Source of the DNA: Molossus alvarezi
Lineage: Eukaryota > Chordata > Mammalia > Chiroptera > Molossidae
DNA: 64,000 bases
Assembly: GCA_037176705.1 (NCBI GenBank)
Contig: CM073898.1
Coordinates: 25,466,488 to 25,530,487 of the forward strand
Reading direction: 5' to 3'
The notes beneath the pieces were generated by a model, which was not told the DNA's origin, searched no databases, and saw only the letters and a program-made list of their open reading frames with translations. Position numbers and translations under genes: made by a program. Shown here piece by piece: positions 12,406 to 25,026 of the stretch. Positions within the stretch are counted from its first letter, which is position 1; each line of letters starts with the position of its first letter.

Positions 12406-13060
12406 AATATCAGAAGTGATAAATATATGAGTTAAAAAAAGTATTTCTCATCTCTTCTTTAAAAGATACAGATTATATAAAGCTATAATTACAACATAGT
12501 ATGATTGAGTTTATAATACATATATACATATAGCACAAGGGAGGTAAGTTCAGAAAAAATACATTGGAGAAAAATTTCTGTATTTTACCAAAATAATTTA
12601 TCTGAAATAGATTATGATAAATTAAGCTGCAACTAAGGAAATAACTCAAAAATAAAGTACAAAGAAAATCAAGAAGTTAAAATGATATACTAAAAATATT
12701 TAATAGAGAAGATGGTTGAAGAAGGAAGAGAAAAAAAGACTGGAGATATAGAAAACAACAAAATGATGGCTATAAATCCAATTATATTAACTCTAGATGG
12801 TTTCGGCACCCCAAAAGGCATTTTGTCAGAGTGAATTAAAAAGCAAGATCTAGTAACTAACTATATAGACCAATAAGCTGAAAGTAAACAGATGGAAAAA
12901 TATACCATACAAACAGTAATCATCAGAAAGCTGAAATGGCTATTTTAACATCAGACAAAATGGACTAGACAGATATTTTATAATGATAAAAGCATTAACA
13001 CAGCAGAAGATTTAACAATTATATGTACCTAACAGAGCCTTAGATACTTTGAAGCGATAA

Positions 13061-13741
13061 TTATGACCAGAGACCATGCCTGGAGTAGCGCTGGTGTTAG
13101 GCATAACCAAACAGTTCTGGTAAATACTGCAAATTACCTAAACAGAACATTCTTTTTTTTTTTTTCTTTTCTTTAAGATGAGTATTTCCCTGAGCACAGT
13201 GACCTTACTGGTACTAATATAAACTAAAATGCAGTTTCTGCCTTTTTCATAGAAAGGTTCCATTCCAGCATAGGGTCATTTGGTTAGAGAAAGGATCAGA
13301 AAAACCTAGATACATAATAGAACCCTGCTTTGAATCACAAATGAGTGCTGCTAATTTTCTTATTAAAATAGCAATAAACCAGGCCAAACCATCCAATAAC
13401 TAGTGAATTAGGCTATGCTGGCTAACAGCCCCTATAGCAGTTTTCAATTCCGGTTCTATATAAGAATTACCAGGGGAGGTTTTTGGATTTTAATGCCCAG
13501 GCTGCACCCTCAGCAATTTTGGTTTCATTAGGTTTTAAAGCTCTTTGGGTCCTAATATAACTAGGAATGAGAACCACTGCCCTAGAGTAAAAGCTTTCCC
13601 CATTATTATCTCATAAGTTTCACCAATATTTAAGTGCATGAATATGTTCAGCTAGAATTTGCTCCCTAGCTTTATGAAGCACTTCCTCAAGATTGAGTCA
13701 CAGAGAAACAATTTTCCCAGACCAACAAAAGTACATCTTGG
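13061..13741. repeat. Intergenic with a possible hAT MITE relic (about 13435-13590)
   Basis: The part ending GAATGAGAACCACTGCC, with the GCCCAGGCTGCACCC core, looks like an old Charlie-type MITE. The rest has no assigned feature. Confidence 0.35.
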
Positions 13742-13950
13742 GCCCTGGCCGGTTTGGCTCAGCGGTTAGAGCATCAGCCTGCAGTCCAGAGAGACCGGGG
13801 TTCGGTTCCTGCTAAGGGCATGTACCTCGGTTGCAGTTTGTCCCTGGCCTGGTTGGGTAGTGTGGGAGGCGATCACTAGATGTGTACCTTTCACGTCGAT
13901 GTTTCTCTATCGCTCCCCCTCCCTCCCACTATCTGAACAACAACAAAAAA
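13742..13950 (+). mobile_element. VES SINE, type A
   Basis: A 12-bp target duplication AGTACATCTTGG lies at 13730-13741 and 13951-13962. It ends in a CAA-rich tail. Confidence 0.9.
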
Positions 13951-14058
13951 AGTACATCTTGGTAAGGCCCTACAAACCCTATCAATAATCCTGGCACCCA
14001 ATATCTTCAGAGATAATTATTTTGAAGACTGTAAACAAGTTGAAGGTACATGTCTAAA

Positions 14059-14380
14059 CCAGGGGTTGACAAACATTTTCTATAAAGAGCCAGGGAGTAT
14101 TTTAAGCTTTGTGGAACCTAGTGTATTGCAATTACCGAACTCTTGTCACTGTAACAGAGAAAGTCATAGATAATTAGGTAAATGAATGAGTATGATTGTG
14201 TTCCTATAAAACTTTATGGATGCTGCAGTTTGACTTTCACATAATCCTCATGTCCTGATTATTATTTTCTTCTTCTTTCAACCATAAAAAATGGAAAGAC
14301 CATCTTAGCTCGTTAGCTGTATGAAAACAGCAGTGGGCCAGATCTGGTCTGCTGGCCCTAATTTCCTGAATCCTGGTCTA
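14059..14380 (+). mobile_element. MER5/Charlie-type hAT MITE relic
   Basis: It opens with CCAGGGGTTGACAAAC and contains CAATAAAACTTTATGGATG-like and GGGCCAGATCTGGTCTG stretches typical of the MER5 group. It is strongly diverged. Confidence 0.6.
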
Positions 14381-15409
14381 ACAAATAGCCAGCACTCTGA
14401 AAGAATACAAACATTAAGGCATAGCACGTTCATTCTTAGGCAAAGGAAGCAGTATGTTCTTGTAACAGGAACCCAGGAACTCTGGTAACTGTCCTCCTGA
14501 CCATGACCGGGATAAACTGGCCGGCTGCCTTGACCTCTGCCATATGTTTTCCCTACAGCCAGACTTTTTTATCCTTGGCAATGAAAGGATTCATTTTCTG
14601 GAATCCAGATTTCCTGAAGACATGTTACAACCCAAAATAAAAACAGGATCTTTGTATAAGCTCACACATGGCCACCTTCAAACTTTAGTCACTAAGATTC
14701 CCTTTAATCATGGAATCTAGAGGTGGAGATAATATGACCACAGGCATATGAAATATACATTGTTGGTTCAATGACTTGACCTTCCTTACATGGGTTAGGC
14801 CAACTCACCTGGGCTCAACAGCTCTTGGGATGATAAGTCTGCACACCTTTTCTGCAGAAAACATTCTGCAGAGAATTTCCCACACCCTTTCTGAGCAGAA
14901 CTCTCTGACATAACCCAGGTAAGGAAAAAAACCTTGCACTAGAGTTCCAGAGTAGAGCTGGGCATTGTAAATAGCAGCCTAAGGATCTCAATCCTCTGCA
15001 GGCAGATTTAGATAGGAATCAGGTCTTATAGGAGAGGAGACTAATAGGAAAATATGGGCTTTTAACTGAAATGGTAAGTATAAAAGTCTCACAGAAGAGG
15101 TTAAAATTTTATGTTCTTGGTTTAATAAATTATAATTCATTCATTCATTCATCCATTAACTCACTTTTTATTCACCAAATATTTAAGTAATAATAAGTGC
15201 TAGGCAACGAGGAACCGGAACAAGGCCTGGTACCTGCTGTCACAATGTTCTTGTAGTGGTATACCTGCAGAGAAGTAAACAGGCAATTACAGTGTAAATA
15301 GGTGTCTCACTATGCAAGAAGTTCAGTGTGTCGAGGGTTAGGATTAGGGTTACCTGTACCAGACTTTTAAACACATCAAGTTTCCAGAGTGGAGGAAATA
15401 CTGTATTTT

Positions 15410-15725
15410 ACAATTTTTTAAAAAATCTATGCTGAGATACCATTTCCAACACAAGATTGGTAAAAATCAACGAGCTCGATAGTCACATATTGTGAATCAC
15501 ATGAGCAATGATACAGGAAAATGGGCACTCCTACACATTGCCACAAGAGTAAACTAACAATACGTACCAAAAATATAAATACACATACTCTTTGATCTAG
15601 CAATTCTACTTCTAAGGATTATCCTACATATACAGGAGCACTTGTGCAATGTATCGTACAAGAATATTCACTGCAGCATTGCTGTAGTAATTAAAAACAG
15701 TCCTCCTATCTATCAATAGGGAACT
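15410..15725 (+). mobile_element. LINE-1 ORF2 3' fragment
   Basis: It carries the late-ORF2 signature in sense orientation, including TCTAGCAATTCTACTTCTA and ACAAGAATATTCACTGCAGC. It is short and diverged. Confidence 0.6.
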
Positions 15726-15779
15726 GATTCAATTCCTGTTACTCTCTGCTAAAAAACTTGAGGAAAAAAAGTGAGTCCT

Positions 15780-16095
15780 TTCTAGGGCATACAAAGTTCT
15801 ACATGATGTATATCCCTACATCCGCCTGCTTTCCTGTGCCACCACTTCCCACTCTCTCCTCTGTTCACTTCCTATTGATCTCCTTACTCTCCAACAATTC
15901 CTACTACTTTAGGGCAAAACATCAACAAGCTCCCAATTCCTCTTACCCTGCGTTTCATTCTTTTACGTATCAGTATTACCCACCTGATATCTGTTCATCT
16001 CTCCAGATTTTAAGCTCCATAAGGATAGACTGTTCACTTCTGTATTCCAAGGCTAGCAGTACCTGGCACATTGAAGGGGCACAAAATTTTACTGT
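15780..16095 (+). repeat. L2 LINE fragment (3' end)
   Basis: The TTTTAAGCTCCATAAGGATAG and ACCTGGCACATTGAAGG stretches match the 3' part of L2. The 113-codon frame through it is a by-product. Confidence 0.55.
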
Positions 16096-16099
16096 ATAA

Positions 16100-17876
16100 A
16101 TTCTGCAACATCCAGGCAACTAAGTAATATACAACATTAAAAAAAGACAAAAGTGCCATTTTACTTATATGAAAGGTATTAAATGAGAAAAGCAAGGTGT
16201 ATATATTTTGTGTTAAAAAAAAGAGAAAATAACTATGTATATTTGATCAGGCTGAATAACTGATTAACAATAGTTGCCTTTTTCAGTCAGGCCTAGGGAG
16301 CCTTCTCACTGTGTACACCTCAAATATATTACTAAGTCTAAAATAAAATGAAAATAGGTTGAGCCAGTGGCCTGTGGGAAAAGGGAAAAACACTAAGTTT
16401 GAAAAGTGGCCTTAAGTTAACTGGCTACTTGCATTCCACATGCTCCAGAATTATCCTTCTATTCAGCATCTTTTTCCCATTAGTTCTGGAAAGAAAATCA
16501 TCAAGTTATCAACAGTATAACCTACAGTGGATAGGAGCATAGGTTGTATATTTTTAAATATTCTTTTCCATAATGTGATTTTGTTTTAAAGGAGCAGTAA
16601 GGTACTTTATTAAAAAGTAAGGGGTTTAAAACCGTAGGTAGAATTCAAACTTTCCCTACCTACTAGCAGGTTAACAGAGTATTAAGTTACCAATCACTCT
16701 GAGCCAAGTTACCAATATCCTCTGTGAGATGGGGTTAACAGTACTATTTTGTTGTGAGGATTAAGTGACAATGTCCTTTGATATTTTTACTAGAATGGTA
16801 ACAATAAACCTGTTAAAGTGTGGGAAAAAGAACTACCAGGCTTTGAAACTGTTTACCAGTACTTTTACCCCCTTTATTGAAAATAATTTTTAATATAACA
16901 ACTTTAATACATAGGCATCTTTGCCCCATTTCTTTGGCTTGTCACCAGTTCTCATCACACTCCAAACACTCCAAGCCCGGCCAGGCCACTACTATTTCTT
17001 ATAACTTCGACCTTCTCTGCTTCATCTTTCCAGCTATACAATTATGTATACATCTTCTAGGTTATATAGTCCTGTGTTCCAAAGATCTCTAAGCAGCAGT
17101 TGCTCACTAAGCCAGATCTAATAAATTCTTTGCTATTACCCTTCACTCTGGTAACTCTTTGCCAATTTGTCAGCTTCCTATTCCTACTAGTTTAATGTAT
17201 CTTGGACATCATTATGCTTCTTTAGACTTCAAGATAGACTACACAAAGACAATCACAATCCTACACCACCATTCATTTAACGAAGTCTCAAATTGGTGGC
17301 ATTTCAAGACCCCCCAATTTTCTGTCCTCAATAGACACTGCAAGATGTAGCATCACTTTCACTTGCTACTTTGCCTAGTTCAAAGCCCAAGGGAAAAATA
17401 CCACTGTGAAGTGCATTACTTACCTCTCTATACATGAATGAGAAGACCAGATAAGATTCTATGTCCAAAGTATATCTGTTATGTTGTTAGCTAGTAATTT
17501 AGAATGATTTTCGAGTCTGAACCAGTACTTTTCAAGTCAGTCACACAGTCTTTTGAGCAGTCCTAACTGCTTAAAGTATAAAAGTGCACTACACACTTTT
17601 GTCATTTTAAGATGTATTCTAAACACAGGGGTACCAAATTATAGTCAACAGTATGAAAGTTATTCGCCTAGATAACAGGTTTTCCTTTCTCGTAAGGATA
17701 GAACTTTTTGTGCTTGTTTCTCAAAACCATTTTTGCCCCAACCTCTCCTTTTCATATTAATCTCGAGGACACTGCTAGTAATTAATCCACCCCAAAGCTA
17801 CAGAAATGATTCCTACTCTTGGCTCAGAACTCCCACTTCCAAAAATTGAGTATCAGGATTGTTTGTTCTCTGCAGA
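16100..17876. other. Intergenic, AT-rich, weak old-LINE traces
   Basis: A possible L2 trace lies at 16880-17260. No exon or promoter was recognised. It separates the GALM and SRSF7 3' ends. Confidence 0.4.
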
Positions 17877-19304
17877 TTTATTGTTGAGTAAATTTATCTT
17901 TATATAATACAGAACAATTAAAGCTGACCAAATGCAATAAACCTGCCAATTACAGTTTTATACCAACCATAATTCAGCCAGTTTTCAAAATTCCAAAAGT
18001 ATCCATCCAAACTTCCAACATACTAGTGATCAGACTAAATCGAGGCAGACCAGTATTCCCAAATTGCAATGCTATTCAGTAACTTCGTTAAGTGTAAGGA
18101 AATGGACAAGATATCTGTGCCACCAGCATTCATCTTTCTTTTTGCTCCATCACATTCTTTTTTGCACCACAGCTACATAACACCTGGTAAAAGCTTGACC
18201 AGGAAACTCAAAATTAACTGTTACTGCTCTACTAAAGATACTTAAAGTCTAAAGAATGTACTGGCTACCAAAAAACAAACTACGTATGATATTGCTAAAT
18301 ATAGGTGCGATTTACAAAACTGCATCTCATTAACATTTCTGATTGACATCTTGTATTACTTTGCACCAGCCTGGCAAAATAAGATATAGGATGTTGGTGG
18401 TTAAAAACTAAAAGTCTAGCTTGGGAATTAAGATTATCTGCTCAGAATAAGGCAATCCATTCGAAGGGATTGTGTCTGGGCTGGAAAATTTTGCAAAGCT
18501 GGTTTACATGTTTTGTCCCAAATTTAGACAATTCCTTAAACATGCAAAAATGTTGGTAGCAAAACTCGTTGTTGAAAACTAACACCGAAAACATCCTAAA
18601 ATGGGAGTTCTATTTGATACCATCCCATCTAATAACCTGAAGACTTCAGTCACTACTTAAATAGCGTTCGGAAAATAATCCTGTTTCTCGAGCACTGAGT
18701 CCAATTACTTCTTATATCATTTACTTGACTAAGCTGTTCTGGTTCTTGTCATTCTTATTTATAGGCAAATCAGTGGTTCTCCTACCTTGACAGACCAAAT
18801 CATTAGCCTAATAATATATAACACCAACTCCAACTGATTCAGGGGCTTGTCATAATGCATTCATGCTATTAAGAAGGACTTGAGTTCTTACCTAAAGCTC
18901 TAAAGGTAAAAGGGAATTTTCCAAGTGTATGTATACTACAGTTAATGATGTTGAAGACTTAACACCATTCAACTTTGAATGTAGGTCTATACGAATATGG
19001 TTGATATCAAGGTTGACGACTGAAACTTACCAAGTGAGTATTAATATTGAACACAGATCAAAAATCTAGTTAGAAACATTTTATTTAAATGTGCCAAATA
19101 AAAACCCACATTTTCAAACCATAAGATGTTAATACATTCAACAAAAATTTATATTATCTTACTGCTGTGAATTTACAGAGTAATAATCCAGATTGTGTTT
19201 AGATGGTTGAAATACCCTTCCTAGGTTACATTTTACAAACATCACAAATCCCTTATAATAATGTAAACAAAATAACTTTTCCCTAAAAGGTGAACTTGAG
19301 AACT
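17877..19304 (-). other. SRSF7: SRSF7 3' UTR, maximal likely extent
   Basis: The stretch after the SRSF7 stop is free of SINEs although the flanks are dense with them, as expected of a conserved terminal exon. Minus-strand AATAAA hexamers at 19085-19080 and 17882-17877 suggest a short (about 245 nt) and a long (about 1.4 kb) 3' UTR. Which is used cannot be read from sequence. Confidence 0.45.
19080..19085 (-). terminator. SRSF7: Proximal polyadenylation signal, SRSF7
   Basis: AATAAA on the minus strand about 220 nt after the stop codon, in AT-rich sequence. Confidence 0.5.
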
Positions 19305-22300
19305 TCAGTCCACTCTTTCAGGACTTGCACTTCTTCGTGGACTTCCTGATGGGGAACGACTAAAAAGAAAAACATTAGGTTTGGAACCCATTAGTCTCTA
19401 CTGAAACTTACTCTTCTCATGAACATGTCAGGGCAAAACTCAGTTTCAATAAATTCAAAGGTGGCCAAAAGAACTAAGTTTCTGTAACAGAGATTGAAAA
19501 ATTGAATATTTATACACAAATCCTTTGTCCCTGGTTTAAGATTAGGCTTAATAATTGGCCAGCTGCTGTGGCTCAGTGGCTTGAGCGTCGTCCCATGGAC
19601 TGAGAGCTCCTGGGTCCCAGTTCGATTCCCAGTCAGGACACGTGCCAGGATTGCAGGTGCGATCCCCAGGACGGGGTGTGCAAGAGGCAGCCGATCGATG
19701 CTTCTCTCTCACGTCGATGTTTCTCTCTCTCTCTCTCTAAAAAATCAATAAAAACATATTTAAAAAAAGAGATTAGGCTTAATAGCCTTCTTGCTAAAAT
19801 TGCATGGTTAAGTTAAAAAAAACTATTTGAATTTTGGGTGTTTTTTTTTTTAACATTAAGTAACAATTAGACAGTTTAATGGTTTAGCTGCAAGATTTCA
19901 ACCAATAAACTTTTCTTCATGTAAGCACTTCCTTTTTTACCTTTGGTTGCTATGTGGAGTGAAAAGCATGTTCCTTAACATAAAATTATACTATTAAGGG
20001 TTCACCCAACCAACATCTTAATCATCTTTCTAACATTTTATGACTAAATATTTCCAATAAAAGTATAAGGTGATATTGACACAGAAAAAGTAATCCTTTA
20101 AGAAACTTAGCATCTAGTATTTATTTATATATATAGCACCAATTCTCCAAAGAGCTCAAAATCAAAGCCTGCAAAGTAGGCAGGAAGCAAGCAAATTATG
20201 CAGAGGCCGTATTTGACAGTTAAAATTTGGCAACAAATTATTTAGCTTACCTTCTTTTTGGAGATGGAGATCTGGACTTTGATCGGCTGTCAAAACATGA
20301 AAAATTCTATTAAGATAAAAGTACTACCCAATCCCTTTCTTATAGCCACAATAACGAAACGAACCCCCCAACTGTCCTAAACTTGAAATGTCAGGCTGCA
20401 ACTGACAAAGAGCTTATCAGCTTTTGCTAACAAAAGCCAATCTTCCAACAATTGTTCATACAATGAACTACTTTTATCATGATTCATCTGCCTTAAACAC
20501 AACTATCTCAAAATGCTTCTCCATACACCTGTTAGTTCTAACAAGAGCCTCTTAACATAACACCAAAGTCACAAACTTATTTCTTACTGTAACTTGACAT
20601 TCTCTTGTCCAGGAACTCAGCCAGAATAGGCCATGTACAAATAAAGTTCTAAAGTTTGGTTTATTGCCCTGGCCGGTTTGGCTCAGCAGTTAAGAGCTTC
20701 GGCCGGCGGACCAGAGTCCCGGGTTCAGTTCCTACTAAGGGCATGTACCTCGGTTGCAGTTTGTCCCTGGCCCCGGTTGGGGTCATGTGGGTGGCGGTCA
20801 GTCAACGTGTCTCACATCGATGTTTCTCTCTCTCTCTCCCTCCCACTCTATTTAAAGATAAATGCAAAAAAATAAAATAAAGTTTGGTTTATTAATAAGG
20901 TACTGTGGTCTGGCTGGTGTGGCTCAGTGGTTGAGCATCGACCCATGCACCAAGAGGTCACCGGTTCAATTCCCAGTCAGGACACATGCCTGGTTTGTAG
21001 GCCTGATCCCCAGTGAGGGGCATGTTGGAGGCAGCCAATCGATGTTCTCTCTCTCTCTCTCTCCTCTCACTTCCTCTCTCTGTAAAATCAATAAAGGAAA
21101 AAGAAAAAAAAAAAGGTACTATCGCCCTGGCTGGTTCGGCTCAGCGGTTAGAGCGTCAGCTTGCGGTCCTGAGAGACCCGGGTTCGGTTCCCGCTAAGGG
21201 CATGTACCTCGGTTGCAGTTTGTCCCCGGCCCTAGTCGGTTGTGTGGGTGGCAACCACTCGATGTGTCCCTTCACATCGATGTTCCTCTCTCTCTGTTCC
21301 TCTCTCTCTCTCCCACTCTACCTGAACAAAAAAAAAAAAAAAGGAAAAATGTCCTCGGGTGAGGATAACAAAAAAAAAAAAAAAAGGTACTATGTTCCCC
21401 CTCAACACCTAGGGTTAACACTTGAAACTTCGACAATTCAAAATACTTTGAACTCTTTGGATATTGGTGCCATATAACTACAAGAGAATAATCAAATTTC
21501 TACCCCTACCTGCTTCTTGGTCGTGAAAGAGACCTGGATCTTGATCTTGACCTCGACCGTGACCTTAAAAACAAAAATTATACCAATTAGTCCATACTAA
21601 TACTTCCCTTAAACACCCCGAGCACCTTAATAGGTAGACTCGGAATAGAGGCTAAAGCTGAACAAGATGCAACTCTTGCCTTTTATCAGTCTAAGACTGA
21701 ACAAACTTACATTTTCAACAAGCTGATATAAAATAAATAAAAAACCACCATTTCAATTATTTGCTTCTATTCACATTCCATGAGCTGGGTTAACTGTCAC
21801 AGTTCCAGAGGTTAATATTAAAGTATATAGTATCCAAGAGAAAGATAGTTTTTAAAGACTGATATGATTTATCTTAAAAGAATCAAATCTATATCACATA
21901 AACCCCTGAACTGAGATTTCCATTATTCCAGTGATAAGCACAGTGAAAAAGTCTCAAGTGGGTAGTGCTTTATTCTTAATCAGTAAGCTTTCATAGTTTA
22001 AGACCATTCACTTATCACACAAACCAAATCAGGTTGACATACACATCTTGGGAGTCCTGCAATCAAATTATGTACACTACTACTTCTCTACAAACAACTT
22101 TTCCAAGGCCTCAAATTCACCCCACCACCCCAAATCATGTCCTTAAGACACTATACTACTGTCATTAAGACGTGACAATCCCAATACAAATAAGGGGGGG
22201 AAAAAAAAGTTACATACTGGAAATACCTCGATCCTTTTATAGAACCAGACCTAGACCGTCTGAGTGAAGCTGATCGTGATCTTCGAAGAGACACAGATCT

Positions 22301-25026
22301 TGATCGTCGAGGAGATGCTGATCTTGATCTAAAAATCAAATCAAAGAGGTTTAGGTCCATCTCCAATTAAAGTTTTTTACTGCTTGTTAAAACTTGCATT
22401 AAGATCTCTCACCTCCTTCCCCTGCTCCTGCTTCGTGAGCGAGAGTATCGCCTACCTCTCGATCTCGAATGTGATCTAGACCGTGACCTATTTTTCAAGT
22501 TAGAAAAAACAAAATGTTAGATGGTAACTCGTTTTTGCAGTTTGTGTGCCTCTGCTGAAATCAAATCTCAAAACTATTTAAATTTAGTGTCTCATTTTGA
22601 AATAAACTCTGGGCCTATTATAGTTGTCCAATTTTTTTTTTAAACTACCTAAAAAAAGATTTGTTAAAAGCTGAATTACATCTTAGAATTACATAATATA
22701 AAGCACTGTAATGTGTATTTAAAATAAACCTTGCAAGTCTGCAGGTCGACCCTCTTTGGCCCATGGTCTAGTAGATCTAGACGATCTAGAAGTATCTATA
22801 GCCGATCGCTGCATCTAGATGTTTTCTTCAATCTAACGACGATCAAACTGACAGCCAAATGAGCCAGGTGAGGCTTGATTGACGCAAGAAGATTTTTCTA
22901 GTTGGAAATGTGGTCAATCTGGTGTTCCTCTTTCTAAACCGGAGGGGGCCCCAATTGTAAGCCAAATTTACTGTTACGGCGATCACCGACTCAAATTTTC
23001 TGCCCTTTAAAGAATAAGGTGAAGCTAGGTGTAGATGACTCGAGGGGATCTGGCCTCTTATGCTGATCACCTCAAGGTCTAGGAGGATCTTAATTGTCGG
23101 ATTTGCAAGGCGCCTCAGCATATCATAAGGCTCGTGACATTCTGAATCAAGGCGACTGACTCAAACGAAGAAACCTGAAAGGTTTTGACCAGGTTGATTA
23201 TTAATATATTAACATTGATTTAATTAAACAAAAATTGTAAAATACACCTGTACAATTAACATTCAAGTTTATATAAAAATACTTTCTGCCTTGCTAATAA
23301 AAAAATTACTCGATTAACTAGTATACCAACCATTCTTTTAAAATAAATACCTGCTTCTTCTTCGTCGACTATAGCGATGACAATCATAAGCATAATGTCC
23401 CTTTTCGCCACATTCATAGCATCTATCATTGGGATCAAAGGGACGTCGGGCAGGTGGTCTATCAAAACGAGATCTCCGAGGCATGCCTGTTGATAATTCA
23501 ACCCTCACTCGGGAACCACAAATCACCCTATAAAAGAGAAGCAACAAAATTCTAATGCTAAAAAAAGTATGACTTCTAGATTTAGAACTTTCCAACTAGT
23601 CCTTGCTTGTACAGCTTCAACTATCTTTGTAAGCCCTTCCAACTCAACCTTTGCTCCCTTTCTTAAATAAAATGACTAAGCTATTTACAATTTCCTCCAG
23701 ACTACAAAATCCAAGCTTAGCACCTAGCTCAGAACCCAGCCTACCAGCCTATTCTAGTGAACATAAATTCTATAACCGGCATCTTACTTACTTGCCATCC
23801 AAGCCTCGCACCGCATCTTCTGCATCTCTAGGGTCTTCAAATTCCACAAAGGCAAATCCTGGAGGATTTCTTGCAATCCACACAGTTCTTAAGGGACCAT
23901 AATAACTGAAAGCCCTTTCTAACTCTCCTTTGCCAGCACCAGTTCCCAGGTTACCAACATACACCTTGGTTTCTGTTTGAAAATGCAAATAGAAGAATGC
24001 ACGTTATGCAAAATTTGACCCAAGCTTGAATGAATTCTTTGCCTTATACCAGGCCATCCTTACCACCACAGAAAACATGTTCTGTGCTCTATCAAGGATT
24101 GCACTTGGCCTTAAAACCAGCAAAGTCACTTCTGAAGAGCGAGGCGTATGGCAAAGTCCTTAACATTCTAATCTGGTGGGGAAACACCTCCAAGCCAGGG
24201 TAGAGATGAGTGGTAGGATATCCCGAGCAGGAGGCGGGCCCCGGCCCGGCCCCGCCCCCGAGTCCCGTCAGCGCGGGGCGCGCAGGCAGCGCGCGGACCC
24301 GCGGCGGCAGCGGCGTCGGCGGCGGGCAGGCCCCGCCGAGGGCCGGACCCGGAGGCAGGGCTGCGCCGGCTCTCGTCCTCCGCGGCAACCGCCCCGGGCG
24401 CAGGCTCGCCTAAGACTCCAGCTCCCCGCCCCAGTCATAAACCGCGCTCGCAAGAGCTAAAAGAGAAAAGAAACCAGCCGCCAGACGAAAAGATTATGTC
24501 CATACCCACTCCGCAGTTCGACCGACTGTATGACGGGAAAGCGCGGCTCGAAGCTGCCAGTTTTGTTCAGGCTCAAATTCACCCTTGATTTTATGGCTGC
24601 AACCAGACTGTCCGCTAAAGTGGCGGGAAAGCGCCAGGGAAATGCGCCACCATGCTCGTCAATGTGCGCAAAATGGCAGCCGAGGGCGGGGGGGTGTGGG
24701 GGGCGGCCCGGCGGCTCGAAGAAGGGCAACAGGAAAGCAGTGACCGTGGGCCCGAGTTGCACTGGTGCGCGAGACGAAAATGCCCAAGAATTAACACAGA
24801 ACTCCACACAGACCTGCACCCGCCCTCCCCGGCTCCCTCCTCTATCCCGCCCCCGCTGCCTCCGGCTCCGTGCGGTGTGCGCCGAAGCCGCCATTACGCA
24901 CGCGGAATAACCGTCTCCCAACCGCCGCGCCAACCCCACGGCCTCGCAGTACTCGCTACACCCACAGTAACGTCCCTCGCTGGGCCCAAGCCGCTCACCT
25001 CCTCCATACCGCCCGTAACGCGACAT
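19305..25026 (-). CDS. SRSF7: Serine/arginine-rich splicing factor 7 (9G8), complete coding sequence
   Basis: A nuclear SR protein that binds exonic enhancers, promotes splice-site choice and links mRNA to NXF1 export. Coding exons, in transcript order: 25026-24999, 23972-23792, 23527-23351, 22487-22413, 22328-22218, 21563-21510, 20286-20251, 19359-19305 (stop TGA). All junctions are AG/GT and phases agree. The product is 238 residues, the human length. Residues about 11-84 form the RRM, with RNP2 VYVGNL and RNP1 [13 protein letters not shown] zinc knuckle ([14 protein letters not shown]) sits near 104-117; it is the mark that separates SRSF7 from SRSF3. The rest is an RS domain. Small differences from remembered human sequence are SRSR for SPSR after YFQ, and a C-terminus ERVD rather than ERMD. 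Confidence 0.97.
19554..19769 (+). mobile_element. VES SINE, type B variant, in the last SRSF7 intron
   Basis: A 15-bp target duplication AGATTAGGCTTAATA lies at 19539-19553 and 19770-19784. It is antisense to SRSF7. Confidence 0.9.
20666..20878 (+). mobile_element. VES SINE, type A, SRSF7 intron cluster member 1
   Basis: A 15-bp target duplication AAAGTTTGGTTTATT lies at 20651-20665 and 20879-20893. It is antisense to SRSF7. Confidence 0.9.
20906..21114 (+). mobile_element. VES SINE, type B, SRSF7 intron cluster member 2
   Basis: It carries the CATGCACCAAGAGGT body and ends AAAATCAATAAAGG. A short repeat GGTACT flanks it and is shared with member 3. Confidence 0.85.
21123..21382 (+). mobile_element. 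VES SINE, type A, SRSF7 intron cluster member 3
   Basis: AAAGGTACTAT flanks it at 21112-21122 and 21383-21393. The 3' end keeps the hairpin GTCCTCGGGTGAGGAT ahead of the A-tail. Confidence 0.9.
22735..23070 (-). other. SRSF7: Conserved-looking exonic block in SRSF7 intron 3
   Basis: Unlike the surrounding AT-rich intron, this part is rich in CGA/GAC and TCTAGA-type repeats (22745-22830 on the minus strand reads like RS-domain and enhancer sequence). No transposon is present. In other mammals this intron contains an ultraconserved segment tied to a poison cassette exon. The block is consistent with that segment; conservation cannot be measured here. Confidence 0.6.
23071..23174 (-). other. 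SRSF7: Predicted poison cassette exon of SRSF7
   Basis: A polypyrimidine tract and AG lie just before 23174, and GAG|GTGATC provides a donor after 23071, giving a 104-nt exon. Spliced to exon 3 (which ends in AG), the frame reads RFLRLSQSP and then stops at TGA, so inclusion would truncate the protein after the zinc knuckle and trigger nonsense-mediated decay. SRSF7 is known to autoregulate in this way. The exact borders are my reading. Confidence 0.65.

Larger units (their letters stand above)
10790..13060 (+). mobile_element. HAL1/L1M-type LINE remnant, ORF1 region to 3' end
   Basis: The plus strand carries decayed ORF1-like sequence around 11340-11720, including GAAAAGAACCTCATAGAC, then AAGAAGCTCAACAAACTCC. 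It continues around two SINEs into the post-ORF1 region near 12780-12980. Frames are short and broken. The arrangement (ORF1 followed directly by a 3' region) fits a half-LINE. Confidence 0.6.

Noticed and set aside
10145..12435. Many tRNA-like sequences as functional tRNA genes
   Set aside because: All are tRNA-derived heads of SINEs with A-tails and target duplications; none folds as a complete tRNA with a normal anticodon arm by eye.
15758..16099. 113-codon plus-strand frame
   Set aside because: It falls on an L2 fragment; no splice or protein support.
22151..22366. 71-codon frame in SRSF7 as a separate gene
   Set aside because: It is the RS-domain exon 22328-22218 read through both splice sites.
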